DNA of 64,000 nucleotides from Azospirillum soli (lineage in GTDB: Bacteria; Pseudomonadota; Alphaproteobacteria; Azospirillales; Azospirillaceae): positions 1-64,000 of the forward strand of contig NZ_JAGINQ010000024.1 in the NCBI RefSeq assembly GCF_017876165.1, read 5' to 3'. A program made the translations under genes and the position numbers. A model generated the notes under the pieces. That model was not told where the DNA came from and made no database searches. It was given only the letters and a program-made list of their open reading frames with translations. Positions 27,827-35,590 of the stretch are shown here, one piece after another. The stretch's first letter is position 1; each line of letters begins with the position of its first letter.

Positions 27827-28747
27827 ATGCCGCTGCTGCGCCACGAACCACAGGGCCGTGTGGAAAGCCTGAGCGATCTGCTGGGCATCGCGCTGGCGCT
27901 GGAGAAGGAGGCGGCCCGCCGTTACGACCAGCTTGCCCAACTGATGGACCATCGCGGGGAGGCCGCCACCGCCGCCACCTTCCGCGCCCTGGTCGCGGAG
28001 GAACAGGACCATGTGACCGCCGTGGACGGCTGGGCGCACGACCTCGGTGTTCCGGCCCCCGACGCCCCGGCCTTCGCGTGGCGCCTGCCGCCGGAGATCG
28101 CCGCCTCCTGGGACGAGCTGACCGAGCGGACGCGGCTGACGCCCTATCAGGCACTGTCCCTGGCCGTGGTCAACGAACAGCGCGCCTTCGCCTTTTACAG
28201 CTACATCGCCGCCCACGCCGAGGCCGAGCCGGTCCGCGCCAATGCCGAGGCCCTGGCGCGGGAGGAACTGCGCCACGCCGCCCTGCTGCGCCGTGAACGT
28301 CGCAAGGCGTTCCATCGCGAACGGCATGGTGTGGAGAGCAAGCCCACGCCCACGCGCGTGGACAACACCGAGGAGCTGGACCGTTTGGCCGCGACGATGA
28401 TGTCCGCCGCCGCGACGGAGCACACGGTTATCGCGGCGCGGTTGAACGCCCTGAACGACTCCGACAGTGCCGCCCTGCTCACTCGCGTCGCGGAGGAGGA
28501 ACGGCGGATGGCACCAGCGCAGGGCGGTGCGAATCCATTCAATCCGGATGCGCTTGGAAATGTCACCGCCTGCCTGCGCGCCGCCGTCGCGGTGTCGGAG
28601 CGCTTGGCCGAAGCCTTCGGCGACGTGGCCGAACAGGCCGCCGACGAAGCGGTCCTGGCCGAAGCCCTGCGCCTTCAGGAAGCGGCGGTCGGGCATCTGG
28701 CGCTGCTGGCCGAGCGTCTGGAGACGATTTCATCCCGGTCCGCTTGA
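27827..28747 (+). CDS. Ferritin-like (rubrerythrin-type) diiron protein linked to nor/nos
   Basis: A 306-residue all-helical soluble protein. Residues 15-155 form a four-helix bundle with two carboxylate/ExxH pairs: LEKEAARRY (Glu26/28) with EEQDH (Glu59, His62), and NEQRAFAFY (Glu117) with REELRH (Glu147, His150). This is the ligand set of diiron rubrerythrins. A second helical half (170-306) is degenerate, with ATEHTVIAAR but no complete ligand set. No rubredoxin domain or signal peptide is present. It lies between the divergent NNR promoter and norC. A role in NO or oxidant protection, or iron supply to Nor, is inference. An ATG at 27815 is an alternative start. Confidence 0.75.
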   Translation: MPLLRHEPQGRVESLSDLLGIALALEKEAARRYDQLAQLMDHRGEAATAATFRALVAEEQDHVTAVDGWAHDLGVPAPDAPAFAWRLPPEIAASWDELTERTRLTPYQALSLAVVNEQRAFAFYSYIAAHAEAEPVRANAEALAREELRHAALLRRERRKAFHRERHGVESKPTPTRVDNTEELDRLAATMMSAAATEHTVIAARLNALNDSDSAALLTRVAEEERRMAPAQGGANPFNPDALGNVTACLRAAVAVSERLAEAFGDVAEQAADEAVLAEALRLQEAAVGHLALLAERLETISSRSA

Positions 28748-28757
28748 CGGCGGTCAA
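28744..28757 (+). promoter_or_regulatory. NNR/Dnr-type box C upstream of norC: TTGACggcgGTCAA
   Basis: This is a perfect TTGAC-N4-GTCAA dyad, identical in half-sites to box B. Its first half contains the TGA stop codon of the ferritin-like gene (28745-28747). It is centred 110 bp upstream of the norC ATG; class II activation would put the start point near 28792, leaving a leader of about 70 bases. The -10 region (around AACTTT) is weak. It gives norCBQD its own nitric-oxide-responsive promoter besides any readthrough from the upstream gene. Confidence 0.68.
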
Positions 28758-28860
28758 GGATAGCCAGACCAAATCAGTCAACTTTTCCCCCGGATGGCGG
28801 CACCGCCGCCGATGCGAAATCCCACCGGTAAGGTGGGCCTCATCCAGGGGAAAGAACCCA

Positions 28861-29312
28861 TGACGGAACGCTTCACCAAGGCGGCCGCCCGAAACATCTT
28901 CTACGGCGGTTCGCTGTTCTTCTTCGCCGCCTTCGTCTCGCTGACCGCGCTGAGCCACATCTACGTGGTCGAGACCGGAACCGACCACAAGGGCATCACC
29001 GAGGGCGTCGCCCGCGGCAAGCACGTGTGGGAAAAGCACTCCTGCATCAACTGCCACAGCATCATGGGCGAGGGCGCCTATTTCGCGCCGGAGCTGGGCA
29101 ACGTCTGGATCCGCTACGGCGGCGACAAGGACCCCGACGGCGCCCGCGTCGCGCTGAAGGGCTGGATGCAGGCCCAGCCGAGCGGCATCGAGGGCCGCCG
29201 GCAGATGCCGCAGTTCAATCTGAACGAACAGGAACTCAACGACCTCGCCGACTTCTTCGAATGGACCAGCCGCGTCAACACGCAGAACTGGCCGCCCAAG
29301 GTCTCCGGCTGA
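28861..29312 (+). CDS. norC: NorC, cytochrome c subunit of nitric oxide reductase
   Basis: A 150-residue membrane-anchored c-type cytochrome. One N-terminal helix (FYGGSLFFFAAFVSLTALSHI) anchors it. The haem motif is CINCH at residues 62-66, and the likely axial Met lies in RRQMPQF. It passes electrons from periplasmic cytochromes to NorB. The ATG at 28861 sits after GGGGAAAG. It is 19 bp upstream of norB and about 100 bp after NNR-type box C. Confidence 0.97.
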
Positions 29313-29331
29313 GCGAGAGGGACAAGGACCC

Positions 29332-30681
29332 ATGAAGTACGAAACCCAAAAGGTCGCGCTGCCCTACTTCTACGGGGCGCTGGCCCTGTTCGGGGTGCAG
29401 CTGCTGGTCGGTCTGCTGGCGGGCATCGTCTACGTGATGCCGAACACGCTGTCGGAGCTTCTGCCCTTCAACATCCTGCGCATGATCCACACCAACGCGC
29501 TGATCGTGTGGCTGCTGATGGGCTTCTTCGGTGCGGCCTACTACCTGATCCCGGAAGAGGCGGAGCGCGAACTGCACAGCCCGAAGCTGGCCTACATCCA
29601 GTTCGGCCTGTTCATGTTCGGGGCGCTGGCCGCCGTCGTCGGCTACGTCTTCCGCATCCACGAGGGGCGCGAGTTCCTGGAACAGCCGATGTGGATCAAG
29701 GTCGCCATCGTCGTCGTGGCGCTGATGTTCCTCTACAACATCTCGCTGACGGTGCTGAAGGGCCGGCGCACGGTCATCACCAACATCCTGGTGATGGGGC
29801 TGTGGGGCATCGCGATCTTCTTCCTGTTCTCCTTCTACAACCCGACCAACCTGTCGCTGGACAAGATGTACTGGTGGTACGTCGTCCATCTGTGGGTCGA
29901 GGGCGTGTGGGAACTGGTGATGGCCTCCATCCTCGCCTTCCTGATGATCAAGATGACCGGCGTGGACCGTGAGATCGTCGAGAAGTGGCTGTACGCCATC
30001 GTCGGTCTCGCCCTGTTCTCCGGCCTGCTGGGCACGGGTCACCACTATTATTGGATCGGCACGCCGGGCTACTGGCAGTGGATCGGCTCGCTCTTCTCCA
30101 CTCTGGAGGTCGCTCCCTTCTTCTTCATGGTCGTCTTCGCCGTGCAGATGGTCCTGAAGGGCGGGCGCAACCACCCGAACAAGGCCGCCCTGCTGTGGTC
30201 GGTCGGCTGCGCGGTGACGGCCTTCCTGGGCGCCGGCGTCTGGGGCTTCCTGCACACGCTGTCCTGGGTCAACTACTACACCCATGGCACACAGGTCACG
30301 GCGGCGCACGGCCATCTCGCCTTCTTCGGCGCCTACGCCATGATCAACCTCGCCATCTTCAGCTACGCCATGCCGCATCTGCGCGGCGTCGCCCCCTATC
30401 ACCAGACCCTCAACAAGGCGAGCTTCTGGCTGATGACCGGCGGCATGACGGTGATGACCTTCGCGCTGACCTTCGCCGGCGTCGTGCAGGTCCACCTGCA
30501 GCGCGTGATGGGCATGGACTACATGTCCGTGCAGGAGCAGATCGCCCCCTTCTACTGGGTACGTCTGGCGGCCGGTGCGGCGGTGTTCATCGGTGCTGCC
30601 CTGTACCTCTACGCCCTGCTGGGTCCGGTGCCCGCGTCGAAGCGCACCCCCGCCGCCGGGGCCATGCAGCCGGCCGAGTGA
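29332..30681 (+). CDS. norB: NorB, catalytic subunit of nitric oxide reductase (cNor type)
   Basis: Reduces two NO to N2O at a haem b3/non-haem iron centre in the inner membrane. The 449-residue product has about 12 membrane helices and belongs to the haem-copper oxidase superfamily. Conserved features include IHTNALIVWLLMGFFGAAYY, VVHLWVEGVWE with the His/Glu ligands, GTGHHYYWIG, and HGHLAFFGAYAMI. The length fits the cytochrome-c-dependent two-subunit enzyme and excludes the quinol-dependent form, which has a long N-terminal extension. Confidence 0.97.
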   Translation: MKYETQKVALPYFYGALALFGVQLLVGLLAGIVYVMPNTLSELLPFNILRMIHTNALIVWLLMGFFGAAYYLIPEEAERELHSPKLAYIQFGLFMFGALAAVVGYVFRIHEGREFLEQPMWIKVAIVVVALMFLYNISLTVLKGRRTVITNILVMGLWGIAIFFLFSFYNPTNLSLDKMYWWYVVHLWVEGVWELVMASILAFLMIKMTGVDREIVEKWLYAIVGLALFSGLLGTGHHYYWIGTPGYWQWIGSLFSTLEVAPFFFMVVFAVQMVLKGGRNHPNKAALLWSVGCAVTAFLGAGVWGFLHTLSWVNYYTHGTQVTAAHGHLAFFGAYAMINLAIFSYAMPHLRGVAPYHQTLNKASFWLMTGGMTVMTFALTFAGVVQVHLQRVMGMDYMSVQEQIAPFYWVRLAAGAAVFIGAALYLYALLGPVPASKRTPAAGAMQPAE

Positions 30682-30695
30682 CGGCGTCCCGCATT

Positions 30696-30719
30696 CCCTC
30701 TCCCCCGCGGGGGAGGGGG
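30696..30719. repeat. C-run/G-run palindrome between norB and norQ
   Basis: CCCTCTCCCCC (30696-30706) pairs with GGGGGAGGGGG (30709-30719) around a 2-base centre. It lies in the 64-bp norB-norQ spacer, 26 bp before the norQ start. It belongs to the same sequence type as the palindromes at 23276 and 54552. It could form an mRNA hairpin that separates abundant norCB message from accessory norQD message; this is inference. Confidence 0.6.
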
Positions 30720-30745
30720 AACCTTTTCCGGACAGGAGAGACATC

Positions 30746-31558
30746 ATGACCCGCAGCGCCCTGGCCGCCGTCGCGGACGACCTCGACATTCCCTACTACA
30801 AGGCCGTCGGCGACGAGTGCGAGCTGTTCGAGCATGCCTATCGCCACCGGCTGCCGCTGCTTCTGAAAGGGCCGACCGGCTGCGGTAAGACGCGCTTCGT
30901 GTCGCACATGGCCGCCCGGCTGGGACGCAGCCTCCACACCGTGTCCTGCCACGACGACCTGACCGCCGCCGACCTGACCGGCCGCTATCTGCTGAAGGGC
31001 GGTGATACGGTGTGGGTGGACGGGCCGCTGACCCGCGCGGTGCGCGAGGGGGCCATCTGCTACCTCGACGAGGTGGTGGAAGCGCGCAAGGATGTGACCG
31101 TCGTCCTGCACCCGCTGACCGACGACCGCCGCCTTCTGCCGCTCGACCGCACCGGCGAACTGTTGGAGGCGCCGGACGGCTTCATGCTGGTGGTGTCCTA
31201 CAACCCCGGCTACCAGAACGTCCTGAAGGCCCTGAAGCCCAGCACCCGCCAGCGTTTCCTGGCCGTGGAGTTCGACTTTCCGGCCCCGGAGGACGAGGTC
31301 GCCATCGTGGCGCGGGAAAGCGGTCTGCCGGAAGGCCGCGTTGCCCCGCTGGTGCGGCTGGCCGGCGCCTTGCGTGACCTGAAAGGCCAAGACCTGGAGG
31401 AGGGCGTTTCGACCCGCCTGCTGGTCTACTGCGCCACGCTGATCCGCTCCGGCATCAAGCCCGACCGCGCCATCCGCGCCGCCCTGATCGAACCGCTGAC
31501 CGACGATGCCGACGTGCGCCAAGCACTGCTGCGCGTCGCCGACATCGCCTTGGGGTGA
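30746..31558 (+). CDS. norQ: NorQ, MoxR-type AAA+ ATPase for NO reductase activation
   Basis: A 270-residue AAA+ protein of the CbbQ/NirQ/NorQ group: Walker A LKGPTGCGKTRF, Walker B-like AICYLDEVVEARKDV, sensor-type ASYNPGYQ equivalent VSYNPGYQ, and an arginine-finger region STRQRF. With the VWA protein NorD it inserts the non-haem iron or otherwise activates NorB in the cytoplasm. The ATG at 30746 follows CAGGAGAG. Its TGA overlaps the GTG at 31555 upstream of norD, so the pair is tightly coupled. Confidence 0.95.
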   Translation: MTRSALAAVADDLDIPYYKAVGDECELFEHAYRHRLPLLLKGPTGCGKTRFVSHMAARLGRSLHTVSCHDDLTAADLTGRYLLKGGDTVWVDGPLTRAVREGAICYLDEVVEARKDVTVVLHPLTDDRRLLPLDRTGELLEAPDGFMLVVSYNPGYQNVLKALKPSTRQRFLAVEFDFPAPEDEVAIVARESGLPEGRVAPLVRLAGALRDLKGQDLEEGVSTRLLVYCATLIRSGIKPDRAIRAALIEPLTDDADVRQALLRVADIALG

Positions 31559-31563
31559 ACGTC

Positions 31564-33468
31564 ATGCTTCTGTCGCTGTTCGAGCCCGAGGAACTGATCG
31601 GCCGCCACTGGCACCGTCTGGTCGGCGGCCGTTCGAGCTATCCGCGCCATCCGGAGGCCGCCGTGGCGCTGGAGGCGATCCGACCCCGGCTGGCCGTGTT
31701 CTTCCGTGGGCTCGGCGGCGACCGGGGCGTGCGGCTGGCCGCCGGGGCGAAGTCCTCGTCCGGGCACCGACTGGCCCTGCTGGAGCGCATCGGCCTCGGC
31801 ACGGAAAAGCTGGAGCGCCCGGCGCTGGACGGCGACGTGCTGCAACTCCCCGCCGTTCTCGACGTCTTTCCCGATGCCGCGCTGAACGAACGGCTTTACG
31901 AATGGCTGGCCGCCTACTTCGCCCACGCGGAGCCGGGCGGCCCCATCCCCGCCGATCCCCTGCAAGCCGACGTGGCCGCCCTGCGCGAGGCGCGCGCGAC
32001 AACGGAACGGGTCTTCGCGCGCTGGCCCGGCCTGCGCCGCCTGCACGCCGACCTGTGCACCGCCCTACGCGCCGCACGCCCAACGCGCTCCCTGCCATCC
32101 CAGGAAGAGGCCGTCGAGCGGGCGGTGCAGGCGCTTCTGGGGGCAGGGGAGGTGGAGGCGATCCTCGATCCCGCCGTGCCGCTGGACAGCTTCGCGGCTC
32201 CGGTCGGCTACCGGCCGTTCCTGCCCGTGCCCCTCTGGGGCGAGGTGGCGGGCCGCGCCGAAGGCATCGCCTCCGCCGAACCGGACAGCGATTCCGGCGG
32301 GTCCGACGCGGCCGAGAGCGACGGGCAGCGCCGCAAGGCCAAGCGCCGCGAGGCCGACCAGACCCAGCGCAAGGACCCGCTGATCCTCAACCGTTTCGAA
32401 AAGATTATGGGCCTTGCGGAGATGATGAACATCCCGCGCGCGGTCGAGGATGACGACGAAGACGGCGCCAAGCAGGCCGCCGAGGACATGGAGGAGATCG
32501 CGCTGTCCCAGCACGAGCGCAAACCCTCCATCCGCCTGAAGCTCGACCTGGAACTGGCCCCCTCGGCCGTGAACGCGGCTCCGTTGCGGGCCGAGCTGTC
32601 CTACCCGGAATGGGACTACAGTCGCCGCGTCCTCCACCCCAACCACTGCCGCGTGATCGCCGAGCCGGCGTCCGAGCAGGGCGAAGACTGGCTGCCCGAC
32701 GCGGACGCCCTGCGCCGCATCCGGCAGGTGCGCCGCCAGTTCGAGGCGCTGCGGCCCAAGCGCATGGTCTTCACAGGCCAGCCGGACGGGGACGATCTGG
32801 ACCTGTCCGCCCTGGTGCGCAGCCGCGCCGACGCCCGCGCCGGCGGGTCGGGCAGCGAGCGCGTCTACCAGTCGGTGCGCAACGCCGCGCGCGACCTCGC
32901 GGTGGCGGTGCTGGTGGACGCCTCCCTCTCGACCGACGGCTGGGTGGACGGGCGGCGCGTGCTGGACGTGGAGAAGGAGGCGGTGCTGGCCCTGTCCAAC
33001 GGGCTGAACGCCTGCGGCGACGACCACGCGATCTTCGCCTTCACCTCCAAGCGGCGGGACTGGGTGCGGGTGCAGACGGTCAAGGATTTCGACGAGCCGC
33101 TGACCGCCGCCGTGCAGCGCCGCGTGCAGGCCCTGAAGCCCGGCCATTACACGCGCATGGGCGCGGCGCTGCGGCACGCCACGGCGCGGCTGGTCGAGCG
33201 GCCCAACCGCAACCGGCTGCTGATCCTGCTGTCCGACGGCAAGCCCAACGACGTGGACCACTACGAAGGGCGCTACGGGATCGAGGACACGCGCGTCGCC
33301 ATCCAGGAGGCGCGCCGCCAGGGCATCGCGCTGTTCGGCATCACCGTGGATGCGGAGGCGCGCGACTACTTCCCCTACCTGTTCGGGCGGGGCGGCTACG
33401 CCATCTTCCCGCAGGTGTCCCATCTGACCAAGGCCCTGCCGGCGCTCTACCGCCAGGTGGTCGGCTGA
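31564..33468 (+). CDS. norD: NorD, VWA-domain activator of nitric oxide reductase
   Basis: A 634-residue cytoplasmic protein. The N-terminal 400 residues are variable, with an acidic/Lys-rich middle (EPDSDSGGSDAAESD then an RRKAKRREADQTQRKDP stretch). The C-terminal VWA domain starts near residue 450 with the metal site LVDASLSTDGW (DxSxS), and continues with LLILLSDGKPND and LFGITVDAEARDYFPYLFG. It works with NorQ to activate NorCB. ATG 31564 is chosen with GGGGTGA as its ribosome site; GTG at 31555 is an in-frame alternative overlapping the norQ stop. Confidence 0.94.
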   Translation: MLLSLFEPEELIGRHWHRLVGGRSSYPRHPEAAVALEAIRPRLAVFFRGLGGDRGVRLAAGAKSSSGHRLALLERIGLGTEKLERPALDGDVLQLPAVLDVFPDAALNERLYEWLAAYFAHAEPGGPIPADPLQADVAALREARATTERVFARWPGLRRLHADLCTALRAARPTRSLPSQEEAVERAVQALLGAGEVEAILDPAVPLDSFAAPVGYRPFLPVPLWGEVAGRAEGIASAEPDSDSGGSDAAESDGQRRKAKRREADQTQRKDPLILNRFEKIMGLAEMMNIPRAVEDDDEDGAKQAAEDMEEIALSQHERKPSIRLKLDLELAPSAVNAAPLRAELSYPEWDYSRRVLHPNHCRVIAEPASEQGEDWLPDADALRRIRQVRRQFEALRPKRMVFTGQPDGDDLDLSALVRSRADARAGGSGSERVYQSVRNAARDLAVAVLVDASLSTDGWVDGRRVLDVEKEAVLALSNGLNACGDDHAIFAFTSKRRDWVRVQTVKDFDEPLTAAVQRRVQALKPGHYTRMGAALRHATARLVERPNRNRLLILLSDGKPNDVDHYEGRYGIEDTRVAIQEARRQGIALFGITVDAEARDYFPYLFGRGGYAIFPQVSHLTKALPALYRQVVG

Positions 33469-33478
33469 GCGTCTCGGG

Positions 33479-33508
33479 CAGTCGGGCACCCGACAGTCGG
33501 GCGCCCGA
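33479..33508. repeat. Two tandem 15-bp palindromic units after norD
   Basis: CAGTCGGGCACCCGA (33479-33493) is directly followed by CAGTCGGGCGCCCGA (33494-33508). The copies differ at one base, and each contains a self-complementary TCGGGC(A/G)CCCGA core. They fill the 45-bp gap between the stops of convergent norD and the 101-residue gene. They may act as a two-way transcription end without a U-tract; no other evidence is available. Confidence 0.6.
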
Positions 33509-33513
33509 AATGC

Positions 33514-33819
33514 TCAGAGGTCGAGCGGCAGGGTTTCCGGGTCCAGCCCGAACTGCTGGATGATCGCGCGCGACAGGGTCAGGTTGGTCTCGAAGCTCCA
33601 GGACCGGTTGTTCGGCAGGAATTCGTTGACGTCGGACCGGCCGTTGGCGAAGCGCCGCGCGCGCACGTTGTACCAGCGCGCCTCGTTCAGGGCGATGCCA
33701 TGCTCCTGTGCGTAGCGTTCCGCGATCTCGGGCCAGCGGTTCGGTCCCGCCGGGTCCTCGTCGAGAAAAGCCACGATACGCCTGCCCTCATGGGCAAAAT
33801 CCGCGACGCGCGTCTGCAT
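33514..33819 (-). CDS. Hypothetical 101-residue protein convergent with norD
   Basis: Not recognised. A soluble polar protein beginning MQTRVADFAHEGRRIVAFLD, with NRWPEIAERYAQEHGIALNEARWYNVRARRF in the middle and a C-terminal LSRAIIQQFGLDPETLPLDL. There are no Cys residues, membrane segments or signal peptide. Third-position GC bias and balanced amino-acid use suggest it is truly coding. It points toward norD, with the tandem palindrome between their stops. Its promoter must lie in 33820-34115. No function is proposed. Confidence 0.6.
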   Translation of the reverse strand: MQTRVADFAHEGRRIVAFLDEDPAGPNRWPEIAERYAQEHGIALNEARWYNVRARRFANGRSDVNEFLPNNRSWSFETNLTLSRAIIQQFGLDPETLPLDL

Positions 33820-34115
33820 CGCTCCCCACCGTCGTTGTCGTCGGGAACCGGGCGGTGCCTCGATTCCCGTGTTTCATCATTACGATACAGGAACCTTTGG
33901 GGCGAAACCAACCGCCATTGTGGCGGGAATCGCGCCCATTCCATTCAGCTTGGCCTATGACCATCGTCCCAAGGCCGGAACCACGGTAGGGGCTGGCGTG
34001 ACGTGCCGGGACCGTGGCACCATCACGAAAACTTAATAACACCGTAGCGGGGCTGAAACCCGCGCCCGGCATTCCAACAAACCACGAAGCCGAACGGTAC
34101 AGGGAGAGAACGACC
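33820..34115. other. Divergent intergenic region upstream of ugpB
   Basis: These 296 bp lie between the 101-residue gene (minus) and ugpB (plus). The plus-strand part 34015-34060 is relatively AT-rich (CACGAAAACTTAATAACACC), a plausible ugpB promoter zone, and AGGGAGAGAA at 34101-34110 is the ugpB ribosome site. No Pho-box-like pair of CTGTCAT repeats was found. Open frames here have poor codon character and were not called. Confidence 0.4.
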
Positions 34116-35453
34116 ATGCTGACCCGCCGCACGCTTGCGGTCTCGACGGCTGCCTTCGCCGTCGTTGCCGGCCTCGCCGGCTCCGCCTTCGCCCAGCAGA
34201 AGACCACCGTCGAGTTCTGGCACGGCCTGCCGCAGCCGCTCGGCGGCCAGCTGGAGGCGGTCGTCAAGGCCTTCAACGACTCGCAGGACAAGGTCCAGGT
34301 CAACGCCAGCTACAAGGGCAACTATCCGGAGACGATGCAGGCGGCCATCGCCGCCTTCCGCGCCGGCAACGCCCCGCACATCGTGCAGATGTTCGAGGTC
34401 GGCACCGCGACCATGCTGTCCGCCGGCCCGGCCATCAAGCCGGTGCATGCGCTGGCCCAGGAAACCGGGGTCGCCATCGATCCCAACGCCTATCTGCCGT
34501 CGGTGCGCGGCTATTACTCCAGCGCGGACGGCAAGCTGATGGCGATGCCGTTCAACAGCTCCACCACCATCATGTACTTCAACAAGGACGCCTTCCAGAA
34601 GGCCGGCCTCGACCCGAACAACCCGCCCAAGACCTGGCCGGAACTGATCGAGGCGACGAGGAAGCTGAAGGCGTCCGGCCACGCCTGCCCCTTCACCACC
34701 TCCTGGCCGACCTGGGCGCAGTTCGAGCAGTTCAGCGCCATCCACAACGTGCCCTTCGCCACCCAGGCCAACGGCTTCAAGGGCCTGAACGCCGAGCTGA
34801 AGATCAACAGCCCGCTGCATGTGAAGCATCTTCAGACGCTGATGGACATGCACAAGGAGGGGCTGTTCAAGTACGCCGGGCGCGACAACGGCCCGGACGC
34901 CCTGTTCCCCACGGGCGAATGCGCGATCCAGCACGCCACCTCCGGCCTGCGTCTGCGCATCCTGAAGGAGGCGAAGTTCGCCTGGGGCGCCGCCATGCTG
35001 CCCTACTGGCCGGACGTGAAGGACGCGCCGAAGAACTCCATCATCGGCGGGGCGGCCTTCTGGGTGATGACCTCGCCCAAGCGCACGCCGGACGAGTACA
35101 AGGCGGTTGCCGAGTTCTTCAAGTACATCGGCCAGCCGGCGGTGGACGCCAAGTGGCACATGGACACCGGCTATCTGCCGATCACCTTCCGCAGCTATGA
35201 GCTGGCGAAGGCCGAGGGCTATTACGAGAAGAACCCCGGCGCGGACATTCCCTACCAGCAGATGACCCGCTCGGACGTCACCGAGAACACCATGGGACTG
35301 CGGCTCGGCAACCTGCCGGAGATCCGCAACATCATCCAGGAGGAGATGGAAAAGGCCTTCCAGGGCCAGCAGACCGCCCAGCAGGCCGTGGACAACGCGG
35401 TCAAGCGCGGCAACGCCGTGCTGCGCAACTTCGAGCGCGCCAACAAGGGGTAA
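34116..35453 (+). CDS. ugpB: UgpB-like sn-glycerol-3-phosphate ABC transporter substrate-binding protein
   Basis: A 445-residue periplasmic binding protein (type 1 extracellular solute-binding family) with a Sec signal peptide (AVSTAAFAVVAGLAGSAFA). It contains VEFWHGLPQPLGGQLEAVV, ASYKGNYPETMQAAIAAFRA and MPFNSSTTIMYFNKDAF, which match UgpB proteins that bind glycerol-3-phosphate and its diesters. The permease and ATPase genes follow. ATG 34116 has AGGGAGAGAA 5 bp upstream. Substrate assignment is from family resemblance; another sugar phosphate is possible. Confidence 0.88.
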   Translation: MLTRRTLAVSTAAFAVVAGLAGSAFAQQKTTVEFWHGLPQPLGGQLEAVVKAFNDSQDKVQVNASYKGNYPETMQAAIAAFRAGNAPHIVQMFEVGTATMLSAGPAIKPVHALAQETGVAIDPNAYLPSVRGYYSSADGKLMAMPFNSSTTIMYFNKDAFQKAGLDPNNPPKTWPELIEATRKLKASGHACPFTTSWPTWAQFEQFSAIHNVPFATQANGFKGLNAELKINSPLHVKHLQTLMDMHKEGLFKYAGRDNGPDALFPTGECAIQHATSGLRLRILKEAKFAWGAAMLPYWPDVKDAPKNSIIGGAAFWVMTSPKRTPDEYKAVAEFFKYIGQPAVDAKWHMDTGYLPITFRSYELAKAEGYYEKNPGADIPYQQMTRSDVTENTMGLRLGNLPEIRNIIQEEMEKAFQGQQTAQQAVDNAVKRGNAVLRNFERANKG

Positions 35454-35470
35454 GCAACGGTTCTTTCAAG

Positions 35471-35555
35471 ACACGGATGAACACGGATTTGGCGCGGATG
35501 AACACGGACACCTCTGTTCCGTCATCCGCACCCATCCGTGTTCATTCATGCTCAT
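35471..35555. repeat. Inverted and iterated ACACGGATGA repeat between ugpB and ugpA
   Basis: The spacer contains ACACGGATGAACACGGATTT, then GCGGATGAACACGGACA, then the complementary ATCCGTGTTCATTCATG and CTCATCCGTCGCG. The best arms are ATGAACACGGAT (35477-35488) and ATCCGTGTTCAT (35534-35545), a perfect 12-bp inverted repeat. It can form a large hairpin after the binding-protein gene, where such elements often protect the upstream mRNA. It resembles the longer repeat at 52193 in unit pattern. Confidence 0.7.
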
Positions 35556-35590
35556 CCGTCGCGAAAACGAAACTCTGAAAGAGACGGCCT

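Noticed and set aside
33820-34115. Pho box or other phosphate-starvation operator upstream of ugpB
   Set aside because: No pair of CTGTCAT-like repeats with 11-bp period was found, so phosphate control is not claimed.
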